A stretch of DNA of 64,000 bases from DASRWT01 sp963748485 (GCA_963748485.1 CAVVJF010000009.1:1116001-1180000), one strand, 5' to 3'. Counted from the stretch's first letter, positions 53,927 to 62,621 are shown. The notes: generated by a model not told the origin, from the sequence alone. Numbers and translations are program-made.

Positions 53927-54508
53927 CTACCCGAGGCGGCGCCTTGCCACCGCCGCGATCAGCCCGAGCGCCATGAGGAGCAGGGCGGCGGGAGCGGGAA
54001 TGACCTGGACGATGTCGCCGCGGATCTCGCCTCCCGGGTGCTGCGGGGTGTGGATGTTGAAGTAGGCCAGGCCGTCCACGAGCCCGTCGATGACCGCGGC
54101 CCGCGCGGCATCGACGTCGCCGCCGAAGAGGCCGAGAAAGCCGCCGCCGTAGCTGGCGGCATTGTCGAGGTCGAAGGTGTGGTCGAACGTGCCGTCCGTC
54201 ACGTTGGGGAAGCCGACCGGCACGAAGTCGATCGCCACGGGCCCATTCACTCCGGGACCGGGACAGCAATGAATGTGGGCGGCCTGCGCGGGACCGGTCA
54301 GATCCTGCCACGTGAGGGACACATGGAGCGTGAGCGCGACCGTGTCGAGCACGGCCGTGCCCGTCCCGGTGGCGGCAGACCCGGTGGGCGTGGACTCCTG
54401 GTCCCCGGTCAGGCCCAGCGGCGCGATGAAGTTGAGCGTGGCGCCGTGAGCCACGCCCACGATGAGGAACGGAAGGACCAGGCCGACGCTACGGAGGATC
54501 TTGGCCAT
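53927..54508 (-). CDS. CHRD-domain PEP-CTERM protein
   Basis: A 193-aa exported protein. The signal peptide ends near AHGA. A CHRD domain follows (about residues 25-160): LNFIAPLGLTGDQESTPTGS, HVSLTWQDLTGPAQAAHIHC, AYFNIHTPQHPGGEIRGDIV. The sorting tail is VIPAPAALLLMALGLIAAV-ARRRLG. CHRD with PEP-CTERM is a known pairing in exosortase systems. A strong sigma-54 promoter lies 80 bp upstream. It resembles the sorting tail of the protein at 22472-23350. Confidence 0.9.
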   Translation of the reverse strand: MAKILRSVGLVLPFLIVGVAHGATLNFIAPLGLTGDQESTPTGSAATGTGTAVLDTVALTLHVSLTWQDLTGPAQAAHIHCCPGPGVNGPVAIDFVPVGFPNVTDGTFDHTFDLDNAASYGGGFLGLFGGDVDAARAAVIDGLVDGLAYFNIHTPQHPGGEIRGDIVQVIPAPAALLLMALGLIAAVARRRLG

Positions 54509-54586
54509 GTGACACCCCCTCGGGACGATATGCCGTCACGCGCGAAGTAGAACCCTTGTCGTTCAAATGGAGGTTTGGAGGGGCGC

Positions 54587-54603
54587 AGCAATCGCCGCGC
54601 CAG
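54587..54603 (-). promoter_or_regulatory. Sigma-54 promoter of the CHRD/PEP-CTERM gene
   Basis: Minus-strand CTGGCGCGGCGATTGCT fits YTGGCAC-N5-TTGCW at all but one base, with exact GG-N10-GC spacing (GG 54601-54600, GC 54589-54588). The remainder of the gap 54509-54686 shows nothing else. Confidence 0.7.
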
Positions 54604-54686
54604 AGATGGAAGGCGAGGCATTCCACACGCTTTTCCGCTGGATCGAGAATACCTAGCGGAGTTTTGTAAGAATCGACGACACCGAC

Positions 54687-55448
54687 TCAGCGCCCGAGCC
54701 GCACCTCGCGCCGGACGCCGCGCATGTCCATCTCGTATTCAAGACCCTCGATGGGTGGCCGGCTCAAATACCAGTGCACGCCGTGGATCGCGGCGGGGCC
54801 CATGACGTCGAGCAGCCCGCGCTCGAGGAAGCCACGGATGGGATGCGGCGTGTAGATGTCCACCGCCGTGACCTCGGCCCACGTGCTGCCGAGGCCGGTG
54901 AGGCGCTCGGCCTGCGTGGCCATGACGAACGCCGCCTTCTCGACCAGCGCCGCAGGCGAGATGTCGCCGCGCCGGACGATGTCGGCGGCGGCACGGCCGC
55001 GCACATCGCCGGAGCCGGCCACCACGAAGGTGGGCGGACCCTCGTCTCCGGTAGGCGCCGTATAGGAAAAGGCAAAGAGGGAAGGCTCGGTAGGCGCGCC
55101 CACCACGGGCGCGACGTTGGTGCGCGCGATGGGGTTCACGCCCTCGACGAGGAGCCCCCAGCTCTCCAGGAGCGCGCGGTACGGCCGGTTGAACTCGTCG
55201 AAGCCGTCGAACGAGAACGGGCGTGGGATGCGCAGCTCGATGGCGCACAGGGCGGCCCGTGGGCGACCCGCCGCGCGGAGATGCGCGTCGATCCGCGCAA
55301 AACCGTCGCGCCACGGCACTGGGGCCTGCAGCGTGGCGCGCACGATCTCGTGGCCGGGCATCGCCACGACACCGGCGGAGAAGGGCTCGATGCCGGGGAG
55401 AAACCGATAGTGACCTGCGGAGTGCGGGACGGGCGTGGGCGTGGTCAT
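54687..55448 (-). CDS. Conserved hypothetical protein, possibly RidA-like fold
   Basis: A 253-aa soluble protein without a signal. Stretches such as GVVAMPGHEIVRATLQAPVP, FARIDAHLRAAGRPRAALCA and MATQAERLTGLGSTWAEVTA recall YjgF/RidA-superfamily (chorismate-mutase-like) proteins, perhaps two such halves. I cannot assign a family firmly. It is divergent from the dehydratase operon across a 75-bp promoter region. An ATG at 55457 is an alternative start. Confidence 0.55.
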   Translation of the reverse strand: MTTPTPVPHSAGHYRFLPGIEPFSAGVVAMPGHEIVRATLQAPVPWRDGFARIDAHLRAAGRPRAALCAIELRIPRPFSFDGFDEFNRPYRALLESWGLLVEGVNPIARTNVAPVVGAPTEPSLFAFSYTAPTGDEGPPTFVVAGSGDVRGRAAADIVRRGDISPAALVEKAAFVMATQAERLTGLGSTWAEVTAVDIYTPHPIRGFLERGLLDVMGPAAIHGVHWYLSRPPIEGLEYEMDMRGVRREVRLGR

Positions 55449-55485
55449 GGCCGCCATCTTAGCCGTTCCCGCCCCGCGGCGGGCC

Positions 55486-55515
55486 TTGCGAAGCCCCGTT
55501 CGTATATTGTATACA
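55486..55515 (+). promoter_or_regulatory. Putative sigma-70 promoter, possibly leaderless
   Basis: TTGCGA (55486-55491) and TATACA (55510-55515) are separated by 18 bp. Transcription would begin at about 55521-55524, at or next to the ATG at 55524. No Shine-Dalgarno is present, which agrees with a leaderless message. Confidence 0.4.
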
Positions 55516-55517
55516 GT
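55506..55517. promoter_or_regulatory. GntR/FCD-type operator ATTGTATACAGT
   Basis: It contains the perfect palindrome TGTATACA (55508-55515), like the TNGTATACNA operators of FCD-type GntR regulators. It overlaps the putative -10 and lies 6 bp before the dehydratase start. The GntR gene at 57280 is second in this operon, so autorepression is likely. Confidence 0.55.
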
Positions 55518-55523
55518 CGCGTC

Positions 55524-57272
55524 ATGAGCCACGGTGCGGCGCCTCTGCCCCTCCGCTCCCGCAACTGGTTTGCCCCGAAGAACCTCGACGGCTTCATGCA
55601 CCGCTCCTATCTCAAGGCCGAGGGCTTCTCGGACGCCGTGTTCGACGGCCGACCCGTCGTCGGCATCTGCAACTCGTGGTCGGAGCTCAACAACTGCAAC
55701 GCCCATCTCCGCCAGCTCGCGGAGGCCGTGAAGCGCGGGGTCTGGAGCGCCGGAGGCTTCCCCCTCGAGTTCCCCGTGATCTCGCTGGGCGAGATCCTGA
55801 TGAAGCCCACCACCATGCTCTTCCGCAACCTCATGGCCATGGACGTGGAAGAGTGCATCCGCGCCTACCCTCTGGATTCGGTCGTCCTCCTCGCCGGCTG
55901 CGACAAGACCACGCCGGCCATGCTGATGGGCGCAGCCTCGGCGGACGTGCCCGCCATCATGGTGACGGGCGGCCCCATGCTCCGCGGGATGTGGAGCGGG
56001 CAGGCGATCGGGTCGGGTACCGACGCGCGCAAAATGTGGGCGCAGCGCCGCGCCGGGGAGATTACCGACGAGACCATGGCCGAGGTGGAGGCCTGCCTCT
56101 CGCGCTCCAGCGGCCACTGCATGGTGATGGGTACCGCCTCGACGATGGCGGCGATGGCGGAGACGCTGGGCCTCACCCTCCCCGGCAACGCCGCGATCCC
56201 CGCCGCCGATTCCCGGCGTCTCGCCCTCGCCGAGGACAGCGGCCGGCGCGCGGTGGAGATGGCGCTGGCCCGCGGGCCGCGGCCCTCCGAGATCCTCACC
56301 GCGGAGGCGTTCGACAACGCCATTCGCACCGACATGGCCATCGGCGGCTCCACCAACGCCATCGTGCACCTGGTCGCCCTCGCGGGGCGCGCGGGCGTGC
56401 CGCTGCCGCTGGCGCGCTTCGACGAGCTCTCGCGGGCCACGCCGCTACTGGTCAACGTGCGGCCGTCGGGCAAACATCTCATGGAGGACTTCTTCTACGC
56501 GGGCGGCCTGCCCGCGGTGCTGCGAAATCTCCTCCCGCTGCTCCACGAGGGGGCGCGCAGCGTGAATGGCCGGAGCCTCGGCGACAATGTCCGCGGCGCC
56601 GTCTGCCACGATCCCGACGTGATCCGGCCGCTGGACATGCCGCTGGCCGCGGAAGGCGGCACCGTCATCCTCTTCGGCAACCTCTGCCCGGACGGGGCGG
56701 TGCTGAAGCAGTCGGCCGCCTCCGCGCATCTGCTCACGCATCGCGGGCGCGCCGTCGTCTTCGAGGACGCGCTGGATCTCGAGCGGCGCATCGACGATCC
56801 GTCGCTGCCCATCGACGAGTCGAGCGTGCTCGTGCTGCAGCATTCGGGGCCCAAGGGCGGGCCCGGCATGCCCGAAGCGGGCGCGGCACCCATTCCCGCG
56901 CGGCTCCTCAAGGCGGGCGTGAAGGACATGGTGCGCATCTCGGACGCGCGGATGAGCGGCACGTCCTACGGCACCGTCATTCTCCACGTGGCCCCTGAGT
57001 CCGCGGTGGGCGGCCCCCTCGCCCTGGTCCGCGACGGCGACGAGATCGAGCTGGACGTTCCGCGCCGGCGGCTGTCGCTACTCCTGCCTGACGACGAGAT
57101 CGCCCGTCGCCGCGCCACCTGGCGGCCGCGCCCCGACGGCGTCACCGGCGGCTACCTCCGCCTCTACCTCGATCACGTGCTCCAGGCCGACCAGGGCGTC
57201 GACTTCGATATCCTGCGCGGCTGCCGCCCCGTGCTCGACGAGGAGACGGCGCGCGGGTTCCGCCTGGCATGA
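55524..57272 (+). CDS. IlvD/Edd-family dehydratase (sugar-acid or dihydroxy-acid)
   Basis: A 582-aa Fe-S dehydratase. Cluster cysteines are visible in GICNSWSELNNCNAH and LLAGCDKTTPAMLMG, with a third in GHCMVMGTASTMAAM. The C-terminal part has LFGNLCPDGAVLKQSA, GPKGGPGMPEAG and ISDARMSGTSYGTVILH. Features such as NSWSELNNCNAH resemble the pentonate/hexonate dehydratases (arabonate, xylonate) more than biosynthetic IlvD. Its operon with a regulator and ABC importer also favours catabolism. The substrate is inferred only by class. Confidence 0.9.
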   Translation: MSHGAAPLPLRSRNWFAPKNLDGFMHRSYLKAEGFSDAVFDGRPVVGICNSWSELNNCNAHLRQLAEAVKRGVWSAGGFPLEFPVISLGEILMKPTTMLFRNLMAMDVEECIRAYPLDSVVLLAGCDKTTPAMLMGAASADVPAIMVTGGPMLRGMWSGQAIGSGTDARKMWAQRRAGEITDETMAEVEACLSRSSGHCMVMGTASTMAAMAETLGLTLPGNAAIPAADSRRLALAEDSGRRAVEMALARGPRPSEILTAEAFDNAIRTDMAIGGSTNAIVHLVALAGRAGVPLPLARFDELSRATPLLVNVRPSGKHLMEDFFYAGGLPAVLRNLLPLLHEGARSVNGRSLGDNVRGAVCHDPDVIRPLDMPLAAEGGTVILFGNLCPDGAVLKQSAASAHLLTHRGRAVVFEDALDLERRIDDPSLPIDESSVLVLQHSGPKGGPGMPEAGAAPIPARLLKAGVKDMVRISDARMSGTSYGTVILHVAPESAVGGPLALVRDGDEIELDVPRRRLSLLLPDDEIARRRATWRPRPDGVTGGYLRLYLDHVLQADQGVDFDILRGCRPVLDEETARGFRLA

Positions 57273-57279
57273 CGTCGCG

Positions 57280-58011
57280 ATGACCACGCGCGCGGCGCGC
57301 AAGCGCGCCCAACCCGAGGCGCGGCCCGCGCTTCCGCGCGGCCCCGCGCCCGCAAGCCTGCTCCCCTCGCTCGCCCGACATCAGACGCTGGAGGAGCTCG
57401 CCTACCGCGACATCCGCCAAGCCATCATGGCCGGGCGCCTCGCCCCCGGCGAGCGCATCGTCGCGACCACCATGGCCGCCGCCGCGGGGATCTCGCGCAT
57501 CCCCGTGATGCAGGCCCTGCGGCGGCTGGAGAGCGATGGCTTCGTCCGCATCACCCCCCACAAGGACGTGGTGGTGACGAGCCTCTCCGCCGGCGAGTTT
57601 CGCGAGCGCTTCCTCATGATGGCCGCGCTCGAGTCGCTCTGCGTGCGCGAGGCCCGCGCGCGCGTCACCCCCGAGCTGATCAGCCGGCTCCGCGCCCTTC
57701 AGAAAGAAATGGCGGCCAGCCGCACGGCGGGCGACGCCGCCCGGGCGGTGGCGGCGGACAGCCAGTTCCACCGCCTGCTCTGGGAGGCCTCAGGGCTGCG
57801 CCAGGTCGTCCAGACGCTCCAGAACATCTGGGACCGCGGCGAATACTACCGCGTCATCATGCACGCGCGGCGCGGGGGCTTCGCTCGCGAGTCCCTCGCC
57901 GAGCACGAGCTGATCCTGCGCGCGCTCGAGAACCGCGACTTCGAGCAGGCCGCGCGCGCCATCGAGCATCACCGCATGCACGCCATGGGGCGGCTCGCCC
58001 ACACCACCTAG
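57280..58011 (+). CDS. GntR-family regulator, FCD subfamily
   Basis: A 243-aa transcription factor. The winged helix occupies about residues 38-104 (YRDIRQAIMAGRLAPGERIV, AGISRIPVMQALRRLESDGF). The FCD ligand domain holds the metal-binding residues Asp/His in DSQFHRLLWEAS, His in AEHELILRAL and His in AIEHHRMHAM. The basic N-terminal extension of 35 residues is not typical. It sits 7 bp after the dehydratase gene. The palindrome at 55506-55517 is the likely operator; the effector would be an organic acid. Confidence 0.92.
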   Translation: MTTRAARKRAQPEARPALPRGPAPASLLPSLARHQTLEELAYRDIRQAIMAGRLAPGERIVATTMAAAAGISRIPVMQALRRLESDGFVRITPHKDVVVTSLSAGEFRERFLMMAALESLCVREARARVTPELISRLRALQKEMAASRTAGDAARAVAADSQFHRLLWEASGLRQVVQTLQNIWDRGEYYRVIMHARRGGFARESLAEHELILRALENRDFEQAARAIEHHRMHAMGRLAHTT

Positions 58012-58032
58012 CACCCCAAAGGAGGGGCATTC

Positions 58033-59304
58033 ATGACCGTCACCCGCAGGCAATGGCTCAAGGGCGCCGCCGCCGTCGGCGTCGGCGTGGGCTTCATCGG
58101 TCCCTGGCGCCGGGCACGCGCCCAGAGCCGCAAGCCCATCCTGGTCGGCCTCACCTGTGACGCCACCGGCACCTTCGCGGACAGCGGCCAGGCCGACCGC
58201 CGCGGGATGATCCTCGCCATCGAGGAGCAGAACGCCCGGGGCGGCGTGCTGGGGCGTCCCGTCGAGTACCGGTGGGAGGACACGGAGACGGACGCCTCGG
58301 TGGCGGTGCGCAAGGCACAGCGGCTCATCGAGCGCGACAAGATCGACTTCATGATCGGCGCGCTCTCGAGCGGCGTGGCCGCGCCCCTGTCCGAGCTCGC
58401 CCAGCGCTACGGGATCATCTACTTCAACAGCAACTCCAGCGCCGACACCGTGAGCGGCGAGAAGTGTCAGCGCGTGAACTTCGTGTGGGACGCCAACAAC
58501 TGGATGTTCGCCAACGCGCTCGGGCCGCTGGTGGTAAAGAACCTGGGGACGCGCTGGTTCCTGCTCACCCACGACTACGTGTGGGGGAAGAATGCCACCG
58601 CCGCCTCGCGCGAGAGCATGAAGAAGGTGGGCGCGGACGAGGCGGGCGAGCTCCTCATCCCCCAGGGCACGCGCGACTTCTCCGCTCAGCTCGTGCGCAT
58701 CCGAAACGCCAAGCCCCAGGTCGTGATGGCCAACGTCGCCGGCATCGAGCAGACCGCGCTGCGCGAGCAGGCCTACGAGTTCGGCGCCGACAAGGACGCC
58801 CACTGGGTGTTCCCCCAGCAGGACTTCCCCGACCTCGTCGCGCTGGGGCCCAAGAAGGCCTTCGGCTACTTCTGCACGACCTGGCACTACAACGTCGAGG
58901 GCCCCGGCTCGAAGGAGTTCGTGGACCGCTTCCGCAAGCGCTGGGCCAACGCGCCCATCCCCGTGCCCGACAACGTCTCCTCGAACGGCTATATCGCCAT
59001 GCGCGAGATGCTGCGCGCCATCGAGCGGGCGGGCACCACGCGCAATCACGAGGTGATCAAGGCCCTCGAGGGCCACGTGATCCGCGACAACTTCCGGAAG
59101 TTCCCCTCCACCATCCGCCCCTGGGATCACCTGGTCGGCCAGATGATCACGCTCGCCCGCACCAAGCGGGAAGACCACATGAAGGAGCGGTGGGACATGA
59201 TCGAGATGATCGCGGATATCGCGCCGGACGTCGCCGCGCCACCGCAGGCGCTGTCCAAGTGCAAGATGCAGCCGATCGCGGAGACGCCGGTTTACGGTGG
59301 GTAG
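58033..59304 (+). CDS. Liv/urea-type ABC substrate-binding protein with Tat leader
   Basis: A 423-aa periplasmic receptor of the Peripla_BP_6 (LivJ/AmiC/UrtA) family. The N-terminus is a twin-arginine leader (TRRQWLKGAAAVGVGVGF, cleavage near RARAQ). The mature protein begins PILVGLTCDATGTFADSGQA, with RGMILAIEEQNARGGVLGRP and FMIGALSSGVAAPLSELAQR. AGGAGGGG precedes the ATG. A long hairpin separates it from the permease gene, allowing more receptor than channel to be made. The AmiC/UrtA-like flavour would suit amides or short carboxylates. Confidence 0.92.
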   Translation: MTVTRRQWLKGAAAVGVGVGFIGPWRRARAQSRKPILVGLTCDATGTFADSGQADRRGMILAIEEQNARGGVLGRPVEYRWEDTETDASVAVRKAQRLIERDKIDFMIGALSSGVAAPLSELAQRYGIIYFNSNSSADTVSGEKCQRVNFVWDANNWMFANALGPLVVKNLGTRWFLLTHDYVWGKNATAASRESMKKVGADEAGELLIPQGTRDFSAQLVRIRNAKPQVVMANVAGIEQTALREQAYEFGADKDAHWVFPQQDFPDLVALGPKKAFGYFCTTWHYNVEGPGSKEFVDRFRKRWANAPIPVPDNVSSNGYIAMREMLRAIERAGTTRNHEVIKALEGHVIRDNFRKFPSTIRPWDHLVGQMITLARTKREDHMKERWDMIEMIADIAPDVAAPPQALSKCKMQPIAETPVYGG

Positions 59305-59327
59305 CGCGGGAAGAATGCTGGAGGTGG

Positions 59328-59419
59328 CCGGAGGGCGGAGGGGCGGGAGGGGGCGCGTTCGCTTTGCTCAGTACAGCATTCGCCGCGAACGCGCCCCCTC
59401 CCGCCCCTCCGCCCTCCGG
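59328..59419 (+). terminator. 34-bp perfect hairpin, attenuator or 3'-stabiliser after receptor gene
   Basis: Arms 59328-59361 and 59386-59419 are perfectly complementary over 34 bp; the loop is 24 nt. The downstream side reads CATCTTCATTTTTCTTAC, a T-rich tract. It begins 23 bp after the receptor stop. AATGCTG at 59314-59320 can pair with CAGCATT in the loop (59374-59380), which would make a pseudoknot. It probably limits read-through into the permease genes and protects receptor mRNA. Confidence 0.7.
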
Positions 59420-59448
59420 CATCTTCATTTTTCTTACATGCAGCCTCG

Positions 59449-59492
59449 CCTCACCCTCCCCTCTCCCCTCAGGGGAGAGGGTTAGGGTGAGG
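59449..59492. repeat. REP-like palindrome (copy 3), extended stem
   Basis: CCTCACCCT plus CCTCTCCCC pair with GGGGAGAGG plus AGGGTGAGG across a 3-nt loop with a small internal mismatch. It shares its core with the palindromes at 24356 and 29071. It lies 15 bp before the LivH start codon. Confidence 0.65.
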
Positions 59493-59507
59493 AGGCTGGT
59501 TAGCTAG

Positions 59508-60383
59508 ATGCCTGAGCTGACTGAGGTCGCTACCCAGTTGCTGAACGGCGTCGTCCTCGGACTGCTGTACGCCGTCATCGCCCTTGGGTTCATGTTGATC
59601 TTGGGGACGATGGAGGTGATTAACTTCAGCCATGGGGTGCTCTTCGCCCTTGGTGGGTATTTTGCGTTGACGTTGGGGCCCTATGTGGGGTGGGTGGGGG
59701 CACTGATCCTCGCGCCGGTGCTGGTGGGGGTGGTGGGGCTGGTGCTAGAGCTGGGAGTGCGGCGCACCTACGGCCGGGATCCTCTGTTCGGATTGTTGTT
59801 CACATTTGGGGCGGCGCTGGCGCTGGAAGAAGTGATTCGCATCGTGTGGGGGCCGCGCGGGTACACGATCTCGGCGCCGGGCTTCGTGGCGGGGCCCTTC
59901 CAACTGGGCTTTCTCTTCTACTCGAAGTACCGGCTGCTCGTGGCGGGGATCGCCATGGGGCTGCTGGCGCTGGTGTGGTGGTTTCTCGAGCGGACGCCGT
60001 ACGGCGCCATCATCAAGGCGGGCGCCCATGACGGCGAGATGGTGCGCGCGCTCGGCATCAACCTCACGCGCATGCGCAACTGGGTGTTCGGCCTCGGCAC
60101 CGCGCTGGCGGGCGTGGCGGGCGTGGTCGCCGCGCCCATGTGGAGCCTCAAGCCCACCATCGGGGCGGAGGCGGTGATGCCGGCCTTCATCGTGGTGGTC
60201 ATCGGCGGCATCGGCTCGTTCTGGGGCGCGGTATGGGGCGGCCTCCTGGTGGGACTGGTGAGCGGGCTCTCCAACCTGGTCGTCCCCCGCGGCTCCATCA
60301 TGGTGATGTACCTCCTCATGACGGTGATCCTGCTCCTGCGCCCGCGCGGCCTCCTCGGCCAGAAGAGCATCCTCGAGCTATGA
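59508..60383 (+). CDS. LivH-type ABC permease
   Basis: A 291-aa permease with about eight hydrophobic helices: GLLYAVIALGFMLILGTMEV, INFSHGVLFALGGYFAL, GAIIKAGAHDGEMVRALGIN (coupling loop) and FIVVVIGGIGSFWGAVWGG. G+T-richer codon use over the first 100 codons (runs of TTGGGG, GTGGGG) differs from its neighbours. Its stop overlaps the oxidase start (ATGA). Partner of LivM at 61611. Confidence 0.93.
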   Translation: MPELTEVATQLLNGVVLGLLYAVIALGFMLILGTMEVINFSHGVLFALGGYFALTLGPYVGWVGALILAPVLVGVVGLVLELGVRRTYGRDPLFGLLFTFGAALALEEVIRIVWGPRGYTISAPGFVAGPFQLGFLFYSKYRLLVAGIAMGLLALVWWFLERTPYGAIIKAGAHDGEMVRALGINLTRMRNWVFGLGTALAGVAGVVAAPMWSLKPTIGAEAVMPAFIVVVIGGIGSFWGAVWGGLLVGLVSGLSNLVVPRGSIMVMYLLMTVILLLRPRGLLGQKSILEL

Positions 60384-61597
60384 GCGCGCCCGAGAGCGCG
60401 GCGGCGGTGGTGATCGGGTCGGGGGCCTTCGGCGCCGCCACCGCCTATCACCTGGCGCGCCGTGGCGTCGACGTGGCGCTGTTGGATCAGCATGCGCTCG
60501 GCTCGCAGACCTCGCCCCGCGCGGCCGGGCTCACCAGCCAGGCCGATCGCGTGCCCGTGCTCGCCCGCCTCCGCCGCGAGGCCTGCGCGGCCTTCGAGCG
60601 CTTCGAGGAAGACATGGGCCGCGCGATTGGCTATCACCGCTCGGGCAGCCTCCGCGCCGCCTACACGGACGCAGGCGAGGCGCGCGTGCGCGAAGGGCTC
60701 GCCACCGCCCGGGTGCTGGGCATCACCGCCGCGCTGGTCTCGCCCGCCGAGGCCGAGCGGCTCGCCCCCCACTTCCGCGCGGGCGCGGCGCGCACCATCC
60801 TCCACGTGCCCGCTGACGGCTGGCTCGACCCCGCCCGCCTGGCCGTCGCCTTCGCCGCGCGCGCCGCCGAGCTGGGGGCGCGCGCCCTGCCCTTCACGCG
60901 TGTGACCGGGCTTCTCGCCGAGGGCGGCCGCGTCGCCGGCGTGGCGACCGACCGCGGCGAGATCCGCGCCCCCGTGGTGGTGGACGCGGCGGGCGCCTGG
61001 GCGGCGCGCGTGGCCGCGGGGGCCGGGCTCCGCGTCCCGCTCGTCCCCGTCCGGCATCAGCTACTCGTCACCGAGCCCATCGCCGGCGTGGAGCCGCTTC
61101 AGCCCATCGTGCGGCTCGTCGAGGCCAGCGTGTACGTCCGTCACGAGCAGGGCGGGCTGCTCTTCGGCGGCTACGAGGACGCGCCGCGTGTGGTGGACCC
61201 TGCCACCCTGCCGGCAGGATTCCAGATCGCCGATCTCCCGCTGGACCTCGCGGTGCTCCGCGCCCTCATCGATGAGGTTGCCGACCACTTCCCCGCCCTC
61301 CGGACCGCGCGCGTCGCCATTCACCGCGGGGGACTGCCCACCATGACCGCCGACGGCCGCCCGCTCCTCGGCCGCGTGCCGGGGCTCGAGGGCTTCTTCG
61401 TCGCGTCCGGCTGCTGCGTGGGCGGGCTCGGTCTCTCCCCGGCGGCCGGACGCGCCCTCGCCGACCTCATCGTGGACGGCAAGAGCGATCCGGACCTGGC
61501 GCCGCTTTCGGTTGAGCGCTTCGGTGGCCGGGACGAGGACGGCGCCGCTCTCGAGGCCGCCTGCGTGGCGCAGTACGCCCGGCGCTACGTCCGATGA
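60380..61597 (+). CDS. FAD-dependent D-amino-acid/sarcosine-oxidase-family enzyme (DAO)
   Basis: A 405-aa flavoenzyme of the DAO superfamily. The ADP-binding motif is VVIGSGAFGAATAYHLARRG. It also has RAAGLTSQADRVPVLARL, the second nucleotide strand VVVDAAGAWAARVAAGAGL, and the C-terminal GLEGFFVASGCCVGGLGLSP. It oxidises an amine, an amino acid derivative or a hydroxy acid. It is inserted between livH and livM with an overlap upstream, so it most likely acts on the solute imported by this very transporter. Confidence 0.9.
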   Translation: MSAPESAAAVVIGSGAFGAATAYHLARRGVDVALLDQHALGSQTSPRAAGLTSQADRVPVLARLRREACAAFERFEEDMGRAIGYHRSGSLRAAYTDAGEARVREGLATARVLGITAALVSPAEAERLAPHFRAGAARTILHVPADGWLDPARLAVAFAARAAELGARALPFTRVTGLLAEGGRVAGVATDRGEIRAPVVVDAAGAWAARVAAGAGLRVPLVPVRHQLLVTEPIAGVEPLQPIVRLVEASVYVRHEQGGLLFGGYEDAPRVVDPATLPAGFQIADLPLDLAVLRALIDEVADHFPALRTARVAIHRGGLPTMTADGRPLLGRVPGLEGFFVASGCCVGGLGLSPAAGRALADLIVDGKSDPDLAPLSVERFGGRDEDGAALEAACVAQYARRYVR

Positions 61598-61610
61598 GCG
61601 GCGGGCGACG

Positions 61611-62621
61611 ATGAAGCGATGGGTCGTGACCTGGGCCCCGCCGCCCATGCTCGCGATGTTCGCTCTCTTCCTGGTCCTCCCCGCGGTGCTCCCGTGGATC
61701 GGCGGCTACACGTACCTGGGCACCGAGGTGATGATCTGGGCGATCTTCGCCCTGGGCTATAACCTCCTCCTCGGCTATACCGGGCTGCCCGCCTTCGGCC
61801 ATGGCGCTTTCTTCGGCATGGCCGGCTACTTCCTCGGCGCCACGCAGAAGTGGGTGACGGGGGGCCTGTGGCTCCCCCTCCTGGCCGGCATCGTGGGCAC
61901 CGCCCTCTGTGGCGCCGCGGTGGCCCTGTTCGTCGCGCGGCGCCGCGGCATCTACTTCTCGCTCCTGACCATCGCCTTCGGGGTGATGTTCTGGTTCATG
62001 GTCTTCTTCCTCGATGCCTGGACCGGCGGCGAGGACGGGTTCACTGGAATCAACCGAACGGCGATCGCGGTTCCCGGGCTCGGCGCCGTTCTCCTCCGGG
62101 ACAACCTGCCCTTCTACTACTTCGTCTACGTCTTCTTCGTCGTCGCCACCGTGGTGCTGTGGCGCATCGTCCACTCCCCCTTCGGCCAGGTGATCGGCGC
62201 CATCAAGCAGAGCGAGTCGCGGGCGCGCGCCCTCGGCTACGACACCGCCCGGTACAAGTGGGCCGTCTTCACCCTCTCCTGCGCCTTCGCGGGCCTGGCC
62301 GGGGGCCTCTATACGCTGGCGCGCTTCGGCGCCTTTGCCGAGCCCATGAGCCTGCAGCAGTCGGGCAACGTGGTCCTGATGTGCCTCATCGGAGGCGGCT
62401 TCGCCTCCTTCTACGGGCCCGTCCTCGGCGTGGTGGTCTTCCTGGTGCTTCGGGATGTCTTCTCCACGCTCACCGATCACTGGATGCTCCTCTACGGCCT
62501 CCTCTTCATGGGCATCATCCTCTTCATGCCCGAGGGCATCCTGGGCGTGATCCGGCGCGTGCGGCGGCCCACCGGCTTCCACGACACCCGCGCGGCGGAC
62601 GCGGCCAAGGGCGGCAAGTGA
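61611..62621 (+). CDS. LivM-type ABC permease
   Basis: A 336-aa permease with about ten hydrophobic helices: IWAIFALGYNLLLGYTGLPA, FGHGAFFGMAGYFLG, RRRGIYFSLLTIAFGVMFWF and IGAIKQSESRARALGYDTAR (coupling loop). The end overlaps the LivG start (GTGA). It forms the channel heterodimer with LivH. Confidence 0.93.
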   Translation: MKRWVVTWAPPPMLAMFALFLVLPAVLPWIGGYTYLGTEVMIWAIFALGYNLLLGYTGLPAFGHGAFFGMAGYFLGATQKWVTGGLWLPLLAGIVGTALCGAAVALFVARRRGIYFSLLTIAFGVMFWFMVFFLDAWTGGEDGFTGINRTAIAVPGLGAVLLRDNLPFYYFVYVFFVVATVVLWRIVHSPFGQVIGAIKQSESRARALGYDTARYKWAVFTLSCAFAGLAGGLYTLARFGAFAEPMSLQQSGNVVLMCLIGGGFASFYGPVLGVVVFLVLRDVFSTLTDHWMLLYGLLFMGIILFMPEGILGVIRRVRRPTGFHDTRAADAAKGGK

